Shown here piece after piece: positions 51,266 through 60,542 of a DNA stretch of 64,000 bases. Origin of the DNA: Herbinix hemicellulosilytica. Its GTDB lineage: Bacteria; Bacillota; Clostridia; Lachnospirales; Lachnospiraceae. The stretch lies in the NCBI RefSeq assembly GCF_002904165.1, contig NZ_CVTD020000008.1, positions 62,001 to 126,000 of the forward strand. Direction: 5' to 3'. The translations under genes and the position numbers were made by a program. Numbering within the stretch: the first letter of the stretch is position 1; the number at the start of each line of letters is the position of its first letter. Under the pieces are notes generated by a model, which had not been told where the DNA came from, did no database searches, and saw only the letters and a list, made by a program, of their open reading frames with translations.

Positions 51266-53959
51266 ATGAAGAAATACAGATTTTTGGATGAATACGGGAC
51301 TTTTTATCTGGACAATCCGGAAAGTACAAATATTTTGTACTTTCCGCTTGCCAATGAAAGCGGTGTAATGAGTTGTGTAACCCCTTATCTAGGCGGGGAT
51401 TCAAAGATCGGACAGGATTATTTCTGGCTGGAGCCTGTCAGCATTGAAAACCTGCATAATAACAGAAGTACAAGAAATTTTTGGGTTAATATTGAGGGAT
51501 ATGGCCCCTGGTCTGCCACAGGGGTATCTGCAAGGCAGCAGCTTAAGGTTTTCAGTAAGGATAAGGAAGAAACTGTGCTTGAAGCAGGTATCTTGTGGCA
51601 TAGGATGACAAGGTATAATAAAGATGTAAAAATTAAAGCGACAGTAACATCCTTTGTTCCATGCAGCAAAGATACCGTAGAGCTAATGGAAGTTGTAATC
51701 TCAAATCTTGGTTCGGGTGATTTGAAGTTTACCGCAACGGCAGCAGTTCCCATCTATGGAAGGTCGGCGGATAATATCAGGGATCACAGGCATGTTACTT
51801 CTTTACTTCACAGGATAAAAACAGTTGATAACGGGGTTATAGTAAATCCCACCCTTAAATTTGACGAAAGAGGCCATCGAAAGAATGAGGTCTTATATGG
51901 CTTTTTTGGTAGTGCCGATGGGGTTAATATAACTGGCTTTTATCCTACTGTGGCTGAGTTTATAGGTGACGGCGGAAATTTTGAACATCCAGAAGCAATC
52001 TTAACGGATCATGTTAAGCCTGTTCCTTCCGGATATGCAGTTAACGGATACGAAGCCATGGGCGGAATCCGGTTTGAAGAAATATGTCTTAAGCCCGGTG
52101 AAGAAAAGGCCTTTTATCTCGTATTAGGTTACGGCAACGATGAAAAGGAATTAATTTATACGGCAGAAAAATATCTTTCAAAAGCAGGATTTCATAAGGC
52201 TTTGGGGGAATCAAAAGAGTATTGGAAGTCCAGAGTAAATATAAAGTTTGAAACAGGAAATAAGGAATTTGACAACTGGATGTATTGGGTAACATTTCAA
52301 CCCATACTAAGAAGGATATACGGATGTTCTTTCCTACCCCATCATGATTACGGCAAAGGCGGAAGGGGATGGAGAGACTTATGGCAGGACTGCCTTGCCC
52401 TGCTTATTATGAATCCGGCAGGCGTAAGGGAAATGATTTTAAATAATTTCGGGGGAGTAAGGATAGACGGAACCAATGCCACTATTATCGGTACCAAACC
52501 CGGTGAGTTTATAGCCGACAGGAATAATATAACCAGGGTTTGGATGGACCATGGTGTATGGCCTTTAATTACGACTAAATTATATATTGAGCAAACAGGC
52601 GATATTGAGATACTGCTGGAAGAAAAAGAGTATTTTAAAGACGCACAAATATACAGAAGTGATAAGAAAGACTTAGACTGGGACCCTGAGCAAGGAAGTT
52701 TGCTTCGGACCAAAGACGGTGAGGTATATAAAGGGAGTATATTGGAACATATATTGCTGCAGAATTTGACTGCATTTTATGACGTGGGTGAACATAACCA
52801 TATAAGGCTTCGGGGAGCTGATTGGAACGATGCTTTGGATATGGCTAAAGAAAGAGGAGAAAGCGTAGCTTTTACCGCATTATATGCCGGCAACTTATCG
52901 GACCTGGCGGATTTAATAGATTATTTGACTGAAAAAACAGATATAAAAGCTGTTAATATTGCCAAAGAAATAGAAATGCTTTTAAACTTTGATCCGGAGC
53001 ATTATGATGACGTTAATAAGAAAAAAGAAGTGTTAAATGCTTACAATCAGCAGTGCCAAAGCTATATCAGCGGAGAAAAAAAGGCAGTTGACTGCAGGGA
53101 ACTGTCGGATGCACTTCGAAGAATGAGTGAATGGATAAAAACTCATATCAGAAAAAAAGAGTGGATTACAAATTCGGACGGTTACTCATGGTTTAACGGA
53201 TATTATGACAATAACGGAAGGCAGGTAGAGGGCGATGCACCGTCCGGTGTGCGTTTGATGCTTACAGGCCAGGTGTTTACCGTAATGTCAGGGACCGCAA
53301 CCGATGAGCAAATCCATAAGATTATCGAAGCTGTGGATAAATATCTTTATGATGAAAAGGTCGGTGGATATCGTTTAAATACCGATTTTAAAGAACTTAA
53401 AACCGATCTTGGAAGGATGTTTGGATTTGCTTACGGGCATAAGGAAAACGGGGCTGTATTTTCCCATATGGCCGTAATGTACGCTTACGCCCTGTATAAA
53501 AGGAATTTTGTCAGAGCAGGTTTTAAAGCTATCGAAAGCCTCTTTAGGCACCTTAGTAATTTTGAAAAAAGCAAGGCTTATCCTGGAATAACCGAATATA
53601 TCAATGATAAAGGCGAAGGTATGTATCATTATCTTACCGGATCTGCCAGTTGGTTGCTTTTGACCGTACTTACCCAGATGTACGGTATAAAAGGAAGTTA
53701 CGGAAATCTTATGTTGGGACCGAAACTTCTTAAGGAGCAGTTTGACGATGAGAAAAAAGCAAGTGTAAGTTTTACTTTTAGCAATAAAAAGTTCAAGGTT
53801 ACTTATTATAACAAAAATAACAAAGAGTACGGGGATTATAAAATATCAGAAATCGCTTTGGACGGGAAAAATTTGAGCGGTTTAATACAAATAGATAAAG
53901 ATTTAATTGAACGCTTAGATTCGGAAAAAGTACATCATATTGAGGTTTGGTTAATTTAA
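51266..53959 (+). CDS. GH94 laminaribiose/beta-1,3-oligoglucan phosphorylase-like enzyme
   Basis: About 897 residues. The N-terminus (KKYRFLDEYGTFYLDNPES, then NLHNNRSTRNFW) and the catalytic segment RLRGADWNDALDM, with the general-acid Asp, resemble laminaribiose phosphorylases of Paenibacillus and Lachnospiraceae more than cellobiose phosphorylases. It should convert beta-1,3-glucobiose plus phosphate to glucose 1-phosphate and glucose in the cytosol, saving ATP. No signal peptide. ATG 51266 is chosen because ATG 51254 abuts its AAGG site; either is possible. It completes the beta-glucan pathway begun by the GH16 enzyme. Confidence 0.85.
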   Translation: MKKYRFLDEYGTFYLDNPESTNILYFPLANESGVMSCVTPYLGGDSKIGQDYFWLEPVSIENLHNNRSTRNFWVNIEGYGPWSATGVSARQQLKVFSKDKEETVLEAGILWHRMTRYNKDVKIKATVTSFVPCSKDTVELMEVVISNLGSGDLKFTATAAVPIYGRSADNIRDHRHVTSLLHRIKTVDNGVIVNPTLKFDERGHRKNEVLYGFFGSADGVNITGFYPTVAEFIGDGGNFEHPEAILTDHVKPVPSGYAVNGYEAMGGIRFEEICLKPGEEKAFYLVLGYGNDEKELIYTAEKYLSKAGFHKALGESKEYWKSRVNIKFETGNKEFDNWMYWVTFQPILRRIYGCSFLPHHDYGKGGRGWRDLWQDCLALLIMNPAGVREMILNNFGGVRIDGTNATIIGTKPGEFIADRNNITRVWMDHGVWPLITTKLYIEQTGDIEILLEEKEYFKDAQIYRSDKKDLDWDPEQGSLLRTKDGEVYKGSILEHILLQNLTAFYDVGEHNHIRLRGADWNDALDMAKERGESVAFTALYAGNLSDLADLIDYLTEKTDIKAVNIAKEIEMLLNFDPEHYDDVNKKKEVLNAYNQQCQSYISGEKKAVDCRELSDALRRMSEWIKTHIRKKEWITNSDGYSWFNGYYDNNGRQVEGDAPSGVRLMLTGQVFTVMSGTATDEQIHKIIEAVDKYLYDEKVGGYRLNTDFKELKTDLGRMFGFAYGHKENGAVFSHMAVMYAYALYKRNFVRAGFKAIESLFRHLSNFEKSKAYPGITEYINDKGEGMYHYLTGSASWLLLTVLTQMYGIKGSYGNLMLGPKLLKEQFDDEKKASVSFTFSNKKFKVTYYNKNNKEYGDYKISEIALDGKNLSGLIQIDKDLIERLDSEKVHHIEVWLI

Positions 53960-54029
53960 TGGTGTCAGGCACTGTTAACATTTTGTGAACAATTTTGTTC
54001 AAATTTTGTTAACAGTGCCTGACACCATT
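53958..54029. repeat. palindromic repeat family, copy 3
   Basis: Perfect 23-bp arms (53958-53980 with 54007-54029; AATGGTGTCAGGCACTGTTA at the left end) around an AT-rich core. It lies between convergent genes and touches both stop codons, so it may double as their terminator. Confidence 0.8.
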
Positions 54030-54336
54030 AAAAAATCAATCCGGCTGCAAAGACCGTACAGATTGCCCCCAGGGCAACTACCGTCAAACTTTTTCCCCTG
54101 TATGCAAGTATAATTGCTGCGACGGTACCGCATATGGCTGTGGTCATGTCTCCTGTGGAATATAGTATGTCCGGAAATGTTAAGGCACCCAATACGGCAA
54201 AAGGCACATACTTAAGGAAGGATTTTATATATTTTGACTTTATCTCTTTTCGGAATATAACAATCGGAAGTACTCTTGGAATATATGTTACGACTGCCAT
54301 AAGTATAACCGCGATAAATGCATATTTTATATTCAT
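54028..54336 (-). CDS. azlD: AzlD-family branched-chain amino acid exporter subunit
   Basis: The 102-residue protein has three to four helices and the AzlD pattern VTYIPRVLPIVIF near residue 17 and ALTFPDILYSTG. It lies 26 bp after azlC on the minus strand. AzlCD-type pairs export branched-chain amino acids or analogues. The start ATG 54336 follows an AAGGAGCC site. Confidence 0.9.
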   Translation of the reverse strand: MNIKYAFIAVILMAVVTYIPRVLPIVIFRKEIKSKYIKSFLKYVPFAVLGALTFPDILYSTGDMTTAICGTVAAIILAYRGKSLTVVALGAICTVFAAGLIF

Positions 54337-54362
54337 GATTACGGCTCCTTTTCTTGTACTGG

Positions 54363-55073
54363 TTATATATTTTCTTCAACAGGAAACAGTAAAGCGCCGA
54401 TTCCGGCACCGATAATTGTTGCAATTATTATCCTGAATCCAGAGGAAATAAAATTAAATAGCGGGATATATTTCAGTATACATACAACGACAACGGATAT
54501 AGCAATTATTATGATGACCGGTTTTGATTTTCTGGCTGCCGGAAGTATTATAGCTATAAACATTCCGTATAAGGCTATTCCCATGGCACTGCTTAAGCTT
54601 TCCGGAAGGGTTGAACAGATTACGGCGCCCAGGGCGGTTCCGGAAGTCCAACCAAGTACCGGGCCCAAAATAAGGCCTGTGAGATAAGGAAATGTGAGAG
54701 TTCCTTGCTCCATGGAAGCGACAGTAAAAATTTCATCTGTAACGCCATAGCCAATCAAAAGCCGTTTTGGCAGATTCATTTTCTGATCCAGCCGTTGCGT
54801 CATAGATAAAGACATAAGTAAATAACGGATATTAATAATAAATGTTGTAAGGGTAATTTCCAGAAAACCTGCACCGTTTATTATTAAGTTTGTCCCCGCA
54901 AATTGTCCTGCGGAAGTCAGATTTGACAATGATATGAAAACAGCCATCCAAACGGGTATTCCACCGGAGACGGCCATAAGACCGAAAGTAAATGAAACAG
55001 GGACATATCCTAAAGCAATAGGCAGCCCTCTCTTTAATCCGTATGTAAAATCCTTTCGCCATTTGCTATTCAT
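54363..55073 (-). CDS. azlC: AzlC-family branched-chain amino acid exporter subunit
   Basis: The 236-residue membrane protein has about seven helices and family motifs GLPIALGYVPVSFTFGLMA, NLTSAGQFAGTNL, NIRYLLMSLSM and GYGVTDEIFTVAS. It forms the main transport subunit with AzlD. No Lrp-like regulator is adjacent. Confidence 0.92.
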   Translation of the reverse strand: MNSKWRKDFTYGLKRGLPIALGYVPVSFTFGLMAVSGGIPVWMAVFISLSNLTSAGQFAGTNLIINGAGFLEITLTTFIINIRYLLMSLSMTQRLDQKMNLPKRLLIGYGVTDEIFTVASMEQGTLTFPYLTGLILGPVLGWTSGTALGAVICSTLPESLSSAMGIALYGMFIAIILPAARKSKPVIIIIAISVVVVCILKYIPLFNFISSGFRIIIATIIGAGIGALLFPVEENI

Positions 55074-55233
55074 AACTAAAACTCCGTTCGGCTATATAAT
55101 CGGAATGCTGTTGACATATATAACATGCTGCAAAAGACAGTCTTAGATATTTAGGTGACATACATTATCCAAATAACTTAAGAAACAGGGAAAATGACGG
55201 ATATCAGACAAATTATACAGGCTTTAACCGCAG

Positions 55234-55437
55234 TTAATTTTTATTTTGGTGCCAAAATTTGCGAAGAGCCGGCAAGGCAAATGCAAATAAGCAAAAGCAT
55301 GCAAATAAAGCGGCAGCCAATATAATCAAAGTTTTTACAGTTACTTCTTTACCGGTAGAATAATTTAATAACCAGTATACGGCAGAAGCAAAAACAGAAA
55401 GGAAAAGGTATTTTATAACACTTTTTAACTTATCCAT
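55234..55437 (-). CDS. small membrane protein, 67 residues
   Basis: GGAGG lies 9 bases before ATG 55437. The product has two hydrophobic helices (YLFLSVFASAVYWLL and TLIILAAALFACFCLFAFAL) and a basic tail. No family recognised. Confidence 0.5.
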   Translation of the reverse strand: MDKLKSVIKYLFLSVFASAVYWLLNYSTGKEVTVKTLIILAAALFACFCLFAFALPALRKFWHQNKN

Positions 55438-55692
55438 TACGGCAGTCCTCCATTGCATTCTGAGTTTTAAGGGAAATTATATGTAAATTATAGTTATTCA
55501 TATATGAAAAGTCAAATTTTAAGAATATACAGTAACTCTTAATAACAGCACATGGATATCAAGTGCTGGGAAAGCCGGTATAGACTGCAAAAGGAAGACT
55601 AATTGAAAAATTAAGATCTTTTGGATAAAATAGATTTAGCAGTATATAAATATCAAATTTAATCTGAATTAACGAGTAAGGAGGCATGGGAT

Positions 55693-57222
55693 ATGACAAA
55701 TAAAAACAGGACATATATAGCAATAGACCTTAAGTCATTTTATGCCTCCGTGGAGTGTGTTGAACGCGGGCTTGACCCTATGACTACAAATTTGGTAGTA
55801 GCCGATGCAAGCAGGACAGAAAAAACCATATGCCTTGCGGTATCGCCTTCGTTAAAAGCATACGGAATACCCGGAAGGCCAAGGTTATTTGAGGTTGTGG
55901 CAAAGGTACGGGAAGCCAATGCAAGGCGCCTTCTTAATGCTCCCGACCGTAAATTTACCGGCTCTTCGTATGATGCCCTTGAACTGAAAGAAAATCCCCA
56001 GCTTGCAATTGATTATATAACAGCCGTTCCTCGAATGGCTTATTATATGGAATACAGTACCCGAATATACCAGGTCTATCTGAAATATATAGCACCTGAG
56101 GATATACATGTTTATTCCATAGACGAAGTTTTTATGGATGTTACTGACTATCTGAAAACATACAATATGTCAGCCAGGGAACTGACAAAGAAAATAATTT
56201 TGGATGTACGTGAAAGTACCGGTATTACTGCAACTGCAGGTATAGGTACGAATTTGTACTTGTGTAAAGTGGCACTGGATATAATGGCAAAAAAAATTCC
56301 CGAAGACAAAGACGGGGTCCGTATTGCGGAATTGGATGAGATGTCATACAGAAAAAAGTTGTGGACCCATAGGCCTTTGACTGATTTTTGGAGGATAGGC
56401 AGAGGTTACGCTAGAAAACTGGAGGAACACGGCCTGTATACAATGGGTGATATTGCCCGTTGTTCCATAGGGAAAGGTGATGATTATTATAATGAAGATC
56501 TTTTATATAAACTGTTTGGGGTAAATGCTGAGCTTTTAATTGACCACGCCTGGGGCTGGGAGCCGTGTACGATAGAACATATCAAAGAATATAAACCCAG
56601 TACCAACAGCATAAGCTCCGGCCAGGTACTGCAAAGCCCCTATGATTTTGAAAAGGCAAAGTTGGTTGTTCGTGAAATGGCAGATTTACTGGCATTGGAT
56701 CTTGTGGATAAAGGGCTGGTAACAGACCAGATGGTGCTGACAATCGGATATGATGTTGAAAATCTCTCTGATCCTGAGAAAGCAAAAAACTACAAAGGAG
56801 AGGTCACTATCGATAATTACGGCAGAAGAGTACCAAAACATGCCCACGGAACTGCAAACCTGGACAAACCCACCTCATCTGCCAGATTGATTACAGATGC
56901 TGTTATGAAATTATATGACCGAATTGTGGATAAAAACCTGCTGATAAGAAGAATTACTATTGGGGCTAATCATGTGACAGATGAAAAAATCGCAAATAAG
57001 GAAGAATCATATGAGCAGCTCGATCTTTTCACCGATTATTCAGAGCTTATAAAGAAAAGGAAGCAGGAAGAAAAGCTGCTCGAAAAGGAAAAAAATATGC
57101 AAAAAGCCATATTAAGCATTAAAAAGCGTTACGGTAAAAATGCGGTTCTTAAAGGAGCAAATTTACTTGAAGGAGCTACAGCCAAACAAAGAAACGAGCA
57201 AATCGGCGGTCATAAAGCGTAA
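55693..57222 (+). CDS. Y-family DNA polymerase (UvrX/YqjW-type)
   Basis: The 509-residue translesion polymerase has catalytic motifs IAIDLKSFYASVECVERG and YSIDEVFMDVTDY, the thumb helix-hairpin-helix region, a little-finger domain and a beta-clamp-binding QLDLF motif near residue 435. It resembles the DinB-subfamily enzymes of Gram-positives that are often paired with a YolD-like protein, as here. GGAGG precedes ATG 55693. No LexA box of the GAAC-N4-GTTC type was found upstream; a TTCATATATGAA palindrome lies at 55497-55508. Confidence 0.9.
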   Translation: MTNKNRTYIAIDLKSFYASVECVERGLDPMTTNLVVADASRTEKTICLAVSPSLKAYGIPGRPRLFEVVAKVREANARRLLNAPDRKFTGSSYDALELKENPQLAIDYITAVPRMAYYMEYSTRIYQVYLKYIAPEDIHVYSIDEVFMDVTDYLKTYNMSARELTKKIILDVRESTGITATAGIGTNLYLCKVALDIMAKKIPEDKDGVRIAELDEMSYRKKLWTHRPLTDFWRIGRGYARKLEEHGLYTMGDIARCSIGKGDDYYNEDLLYKLFGVNAELLIDHAWGWEPCTIEHIKEYKPSTNSISSGQVLQSPYDFEKAKLVVREMADLLALDLVDKGLVTDQMVLTIGYDVENLSDPEKAKNYKGEVTIDNYGRRVPKHAHGTANLDKPTSSARLITDAVMKLYDRIVDKNLLIRRITIGANHVTDEKIANKEESYEQLDLFTDYSELIKKRKQEEKLLEKEKNMQKAILSIKKRYGKNAVLKGANLLEGATAKQRNEQIGGHKA

Positions 57223-57235
57223 GGAGATGGAAGCG

Positions 57236-57670
57236 GTGAATAGGAACAATCTATATTCAGATGACGAACACCGTTATGATGATATAATTAATCTGCCTCA
57301 CCATCAATCACAGACACGGCCCAGGATGCCGCTTATTGACCGGGCTGCACAGTTTTCTCCTTTTTCGGCATTAACAGGATACGATGATGCGATAAGCGAA
57401 ACAGAAAGGTTTGTTGATGAACGCATAGAACTTGATAAAGACACTATAGCCATGCTTGATGAAAGACTGCAATTTTTGAAAAATAAAATTAATGAGCAGC
57501 CCTATGCAATAATCACGTATTTTGTGCCGGATTTAAACAAAGACGGAGGCAAATATGTCACCGTCACAGGAAATGTTAAAAAGATTGATGAATATGAGAG
57601 GAAAATAATACTTAAGGACGGTTCTAAAATTCCAATATATGAAATAATAGGAATTTCAACGGAAATTTAA
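57236..57670 (+). CDS. YolD-like protein
   Basis: The 144-residue protein contains RPRMPLIDRAAQFSPFSALTGYDDAISE, the signature of YolD-like partners of Y-family polymerases. A C-terminal domain reads KYVTVTGNVKKIDEYERKIILKDGSKIPI. GTG 57236 is chosen over ATG 57227 because AAGGAG at 57221-57226 is spaced 9 bases from it and abuts the ATG. It overlaps nothing and follows the polymerase by 13 bp. Probably modulates the polymerase. Confidence 0.82.
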   Translation: MNRNNLYSDDEHRYDDIINLPHHQSQTRPRMPLIDRAAQFSPFSALTGYDDAISETERFVDERIELDKDTIAMLDERLQFLKNKINEQPYAIITYFVPDLNKDGGKYVTVTGNVKKIDEYERKIILKDGSKIPIYEIIGISTEI

Positions 57671-57703
57671 TATATGACTTTTCTATATAATAATTTTGGC
57701 TGA

Positions 57704-58240
57704 TCATTTTTTAATGAATCCGCCAAAAGTTGATTTTACGTCATTAATACTTATATATGCATTAGGATTAGTTTCTTTTATTAGTTTAATAGCATAAGGT
57801 ATTTTCTTTCTTTTAAGCTGAATAAAAAGAAGAGTTTTGATGCTGTTGTCTTTACCTTTTCCTTCAAGAATTGTAACGCCAAATTCGTTGTCACGCAGTC
57901 TTTCGGCCAATGCAGCTCCTGCTTTCGAATCAACAATTACTTGAATAGACGCAAGACCGATAGCTACTTTTGATTCGATAGATACTCCCATGTAAACCCC
58001 AAAAGAGTATCCGGCTGCATATGCAACTATTTTTAAAGGGTCTTCTGCAATATTGTTAAGAACAGAACTTACAACCAATAACCAGATCATTATTTCTATA
58101 AAACCAAGTATGGCTCCCTTAACCCGTTCCCCTTTATTGACAAATACCAAACGGATTGTAGAAATAGCTATTTCTACCGTTTTTGCAACAAAAATAATCA
58201 AATACAAAAGCGGACCGTTCAGTTTTATTAGAAAATTCAT
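57704..58240 (-). CDS. DUF2179/DUF5698 membrane protein (UPF0316)
   Basis: The 178-residue protein has three N-terminal helices (LLYLIIFVAKTVEIAISTIR at the start) and a C-terminal cytosolic DUF2179-like domain (EFGVTILEGKGKDNSIKTLLFIQLKRKKIP... NAYISINDVKSTFGG). AAGGAG lies 6 bases before ATG 58240. UPF0316 family; function unknown. Confidence 0.85.
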   Translation of the reverse strand: MNFLIKLNGPLLYLIIFVAKTVEIAISTIRLVFVNKGERVKGAILGFIEIMIWLLVVSSVLNNIAEDPLKIVAYAAGYSFGVYMGVSIESKVAIGLASIQVIVDSKAGAALAERLRDNEFGVTILEGKGKDNSIKTLLFIQLKRKKIPYAIKLIKETNPNAYISINDVKSTFGGFIKK

Positions 58241-58298
58241 ACATGACTCCTTCGCTTATTTTAATTATTATTATTTGTCAAAATTCATTTTATAATCT

Positions 58299-58555
58299 TT
58301 ATTCCTTATAAAGTGAATAATAATCAGCTTCTATGTCTTCAAACCTTTTGTCAAACCAGCGTTTTGCATCATCAAGAGCCTTGTTATATATAACAGGTCC
58401 AAGGGAAACTAAAAAAAAGTCCAAAATCATTTCAGATCCGATAATTCCAAGTTTCTCATCTCTTTCTGTTTCAAAGAAATATATGATATCCTGTATAAGT
58501 TGTTTTTTTCCTCATTGCTTAGTTCTATGTTTCCTCTATGATAAAAACTATTCAT
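58299..58555 (-). pseudogene. DUF2164-family protein, frameshifted
   Basis: AAGGAAGG precedes ATG at 58553-58555 (complement). The first part reads MNSFYHRGNIELSNEEK. A homopolymer of seven A on the minus strand (plus 58503-58509) then shifts the frame. The other frame continues QLIQDIIYFFETERDEKLGI to NKALDDAKRWFDKRFEDIE and stops at 58299. An eighth A would give one continuous 85-residue DUF2164 protein. Either a real one-base deletion, a phase-variable run or a sequencing error. Confidence 0.75.
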
Positions 58556-58676
58556 TGTTATACCTTCCTTTGCTTATATTGAATACTAATATCAGAATAA
58601 CAAGATATAAGTGGTTAGCAAGGTGATTGCCATCGATTAGCATTAGCATCTCTTAGAAAGAGAATAATGTTAAAAT

Positions 58677-58859
58677 ATGGCGGTTATTGTTGACAAAAAT
58701 TGTGCTGTTGATATACTGGAATATATAAACAATAAACGTTTACGTGATATTATAGATGACTTACAAGAAATGTACCCAAATTATATAGACCAACGAGTTA
58801 CTATTATTGAAACGGTTTGCTTGCTATTAAAAAACAGAGTGTTATTAATAGGAGGATAA
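58677..58859 (+). CDS. PqqD-like (RiPP recognition element) fragment
   Basis: The 60-residue frame (MAVIVDKNCAVDILEYINNKR, then LRDIIDDLQEMYPNYIDQRVTI... LLLKNRVLLIGG) resembles the helical C-terminal half of PqqD domains, which bind leader peptides of ribosomal peptide products. The N-terminal beta part is missing, there is a stop two codons upstream, and no ribosome site precedes ATG 58677. It is followed directly by an ABC transporter gene. Likely a decayed or 5'-truncated gene. Confidence 0.5.
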   Translation: MAVIVDKNCAVDILEYINNKRLRDIIDDLQEMYPNYIDQRVTIIETVCLLLKNRVLLIGG

Positions 58860-58940
58860 AATGTATAAATATATACTTAAGAGTAAATTGGCGTTTATAT
58901 ACTTTTTATTATTGATTTTGATGCTATTAATGTTTCACTG

Positions 58941-60542
58941 ATGGCCTGGTTTTTAAAAGAAACATTGGATGCATCATTAAGCGGCAATAAAAATGAGTTA
59001 ATAAAAATGGCTATAGAAATCGTAATTTTTATAGCATTTTATTCTTTGATCAGTTGGTTTACAAGGACTGTAAAAGCTTTTTACATATCAAAGATAATGT
59101 ATAGTATCAAGCAGGATCTGATGAAATCTATAATTAATTTTAATATTAAAGATTTTTTTACAAGAAGCAGTGCGGATTATATATCCGTATTTAATAATGA
59201 TATTAAAATGCTGGAAGATAAGTATTTTAATTCTATTTTATTAATGTTCAGAAGTTCGGTAATCCTCATTGTATCAATGGCTATAATGATATATATTCAA
59301 CCGATAGTTTCAGTTATTGCAGTAATTTTATCTTTCTTTCCTATAATAATTCCTAAATTTTATGGAAAAAAGTTAAGTCAAGTAAATGGGGTATTTTCAG
59401 AAGGATTAAAAAAATATAATAGAGTAATAGATGATATATTTAACGGATTTGAAGTTGTTAAAGGTTATAAGATGGAACCTTATATCTTAGAAAAACATGG
59501 TAAAGAAAACGAAGAACTCGAAATTTATCGTAAAAATGCCGGAATAAAAAAAGCTAATGCCGATGTATTAACAAATTTAATAGCTGTAGGTATTCAGTTC
59601 GCTGTTTTTGTTCTTTCAGGTTTTTTTGTAATTATGGACAAGATTTCAGCCGGTGATGTACTTGCAATAACGCAATTAATGAATAAAGTTGTAAACCCGG
59701 TGTTTGATATTATAGACGGCTTTAATAACATTCAGTCGGTGAAAGAAATTGAAAAAAATATGTTAGAAATAATAAATAAGAAGAGTGAATGTACGGAAAC
59801 AAGACCTATAAATGAAGTTAATAAAAAAATTATATTAAAGAATATAACATATACATACTCGGAAACAGACCAAGGTCTGAAAAATATTTCCTTGGAATTT
59901 GAAAAAGGGAAAAAATATGCTATTGTAGGAGAAAGCGGAAGTGGAAAATCTACATTAATAAAATTAATATTGGGGTATTTTGATAACTATAAAGGAGACA
60001 TATATTTTGATGACGTTAATATAAGGGAACTTTCGCAGGAATCAATTTTTAATATTATATCTGTAATGACTCAACGGGTATATATGTTTGAGGATACAAT
60101 TAAACACAACATTACATTACATAAGAATTATTTAGATGATGAACTGGAAAATATTATATTGATGGTTGGACTCGATAAAACATTGGCAATGAAAGAATCT
60201 GACTTGACATATTTTCTTAAACGGAATGGTGAAAACTTATCAGGTGGCGAGAGACAAAAAGTCGCTATTGCAAGAGCCTTACTGAATAATAAAAAATGGT
60301 TAGTTTTTGATGAAGCAACGGCAGGTTTAGATAATGAAGCCTTATATCAGATAGAAAATTTAATAGTTAATTTACCTGATATAACATGTTTGACTATTAC
60401 ACACAGATATAATCATGATATATTAAGCAAATATGATAAAATATTCGTTATGAAAGAAGGAGAGTTGGTAGAATCAGGAAGATTTGATGAACTTATGAGT
60501 AAAAAGGGTATTTTCTATAATTTGTATTCGCTGCAAACTTGA
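58941..60542 (+). CDS. ABC transporter with fused membrane and ATPase domains, N-terminus frameshifted
   Basis: The body is a half-size ABC exporter: TMD helices (about residues 20-45, 95-135, 195-235) and ATPase domain from about 295 with GESGSGKST, NLSGGERQKVAI, WLVFDEATAGLD and ITHRY. The proper start appears to be ATG 58861, which has AGGAGG before it and encodes MYKYILKSKLAFIYFLLLIL. That frame stops at 58945. One extra T in the TTTT run at 58916-58919 would join it to DAINVSLMAWFLKET in the body frame. From ATG 58941 the first helix is lost. Peptide or bacteriocin export is suggested by the PqqD-like neighbour. Confidence 0.75.
   Translation: MAWFLKETLDASLSGNKNELIKMAIEIVIFIAFYSLISWFTRTVKAFYISKIMYSIKQDLMKSIINFNIKDFFTRSSADYISVFNNDIKMLEDKYFNSILLMFRSSVILIVSMAIMIYIQPIVSVIAVILSFFPIIIPKFYGKKLSQVNGVFSEGLKKYNRVIDDIFNGFEVVKGYKMEPYILEKHGKENEELEIYRKNAGIKKANADVLTNLIAVGIQFAVFVLSGFFVIMDKISAGDVLAITQLMNKVVNPVFDIIDGFNNIQSVKEIEKNMLEIINKKSECTETRPINEVNKKIILKNITYTYSETDQGLKNISLEFEKGKKYAIVGESGSGKSTLIKLILGYFDNYKGDIYFDDVNIRELSQESIFNIISVMTQRVYMFEDTIKHNITLHKNYLDDELENIILMVGLDKTLAMKESDLTYFLKRNGENLSGGERQKVAIARALLNNKKWLVFDEATAGLDNEALYQIENLIVNLPDITCLTITHRYNHDILSKYDKIFVMKEGELVESGRFDELMSKKGIFYNLYSLQT

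Noticed and set aside
55459-55692. LexA (SOS) box upstream of the Y-family polymerase
   Set aside because: The only palindrome is TTCATATATGAA, which does not match the Gram-positive GAAC-N4-GTTC pattern.
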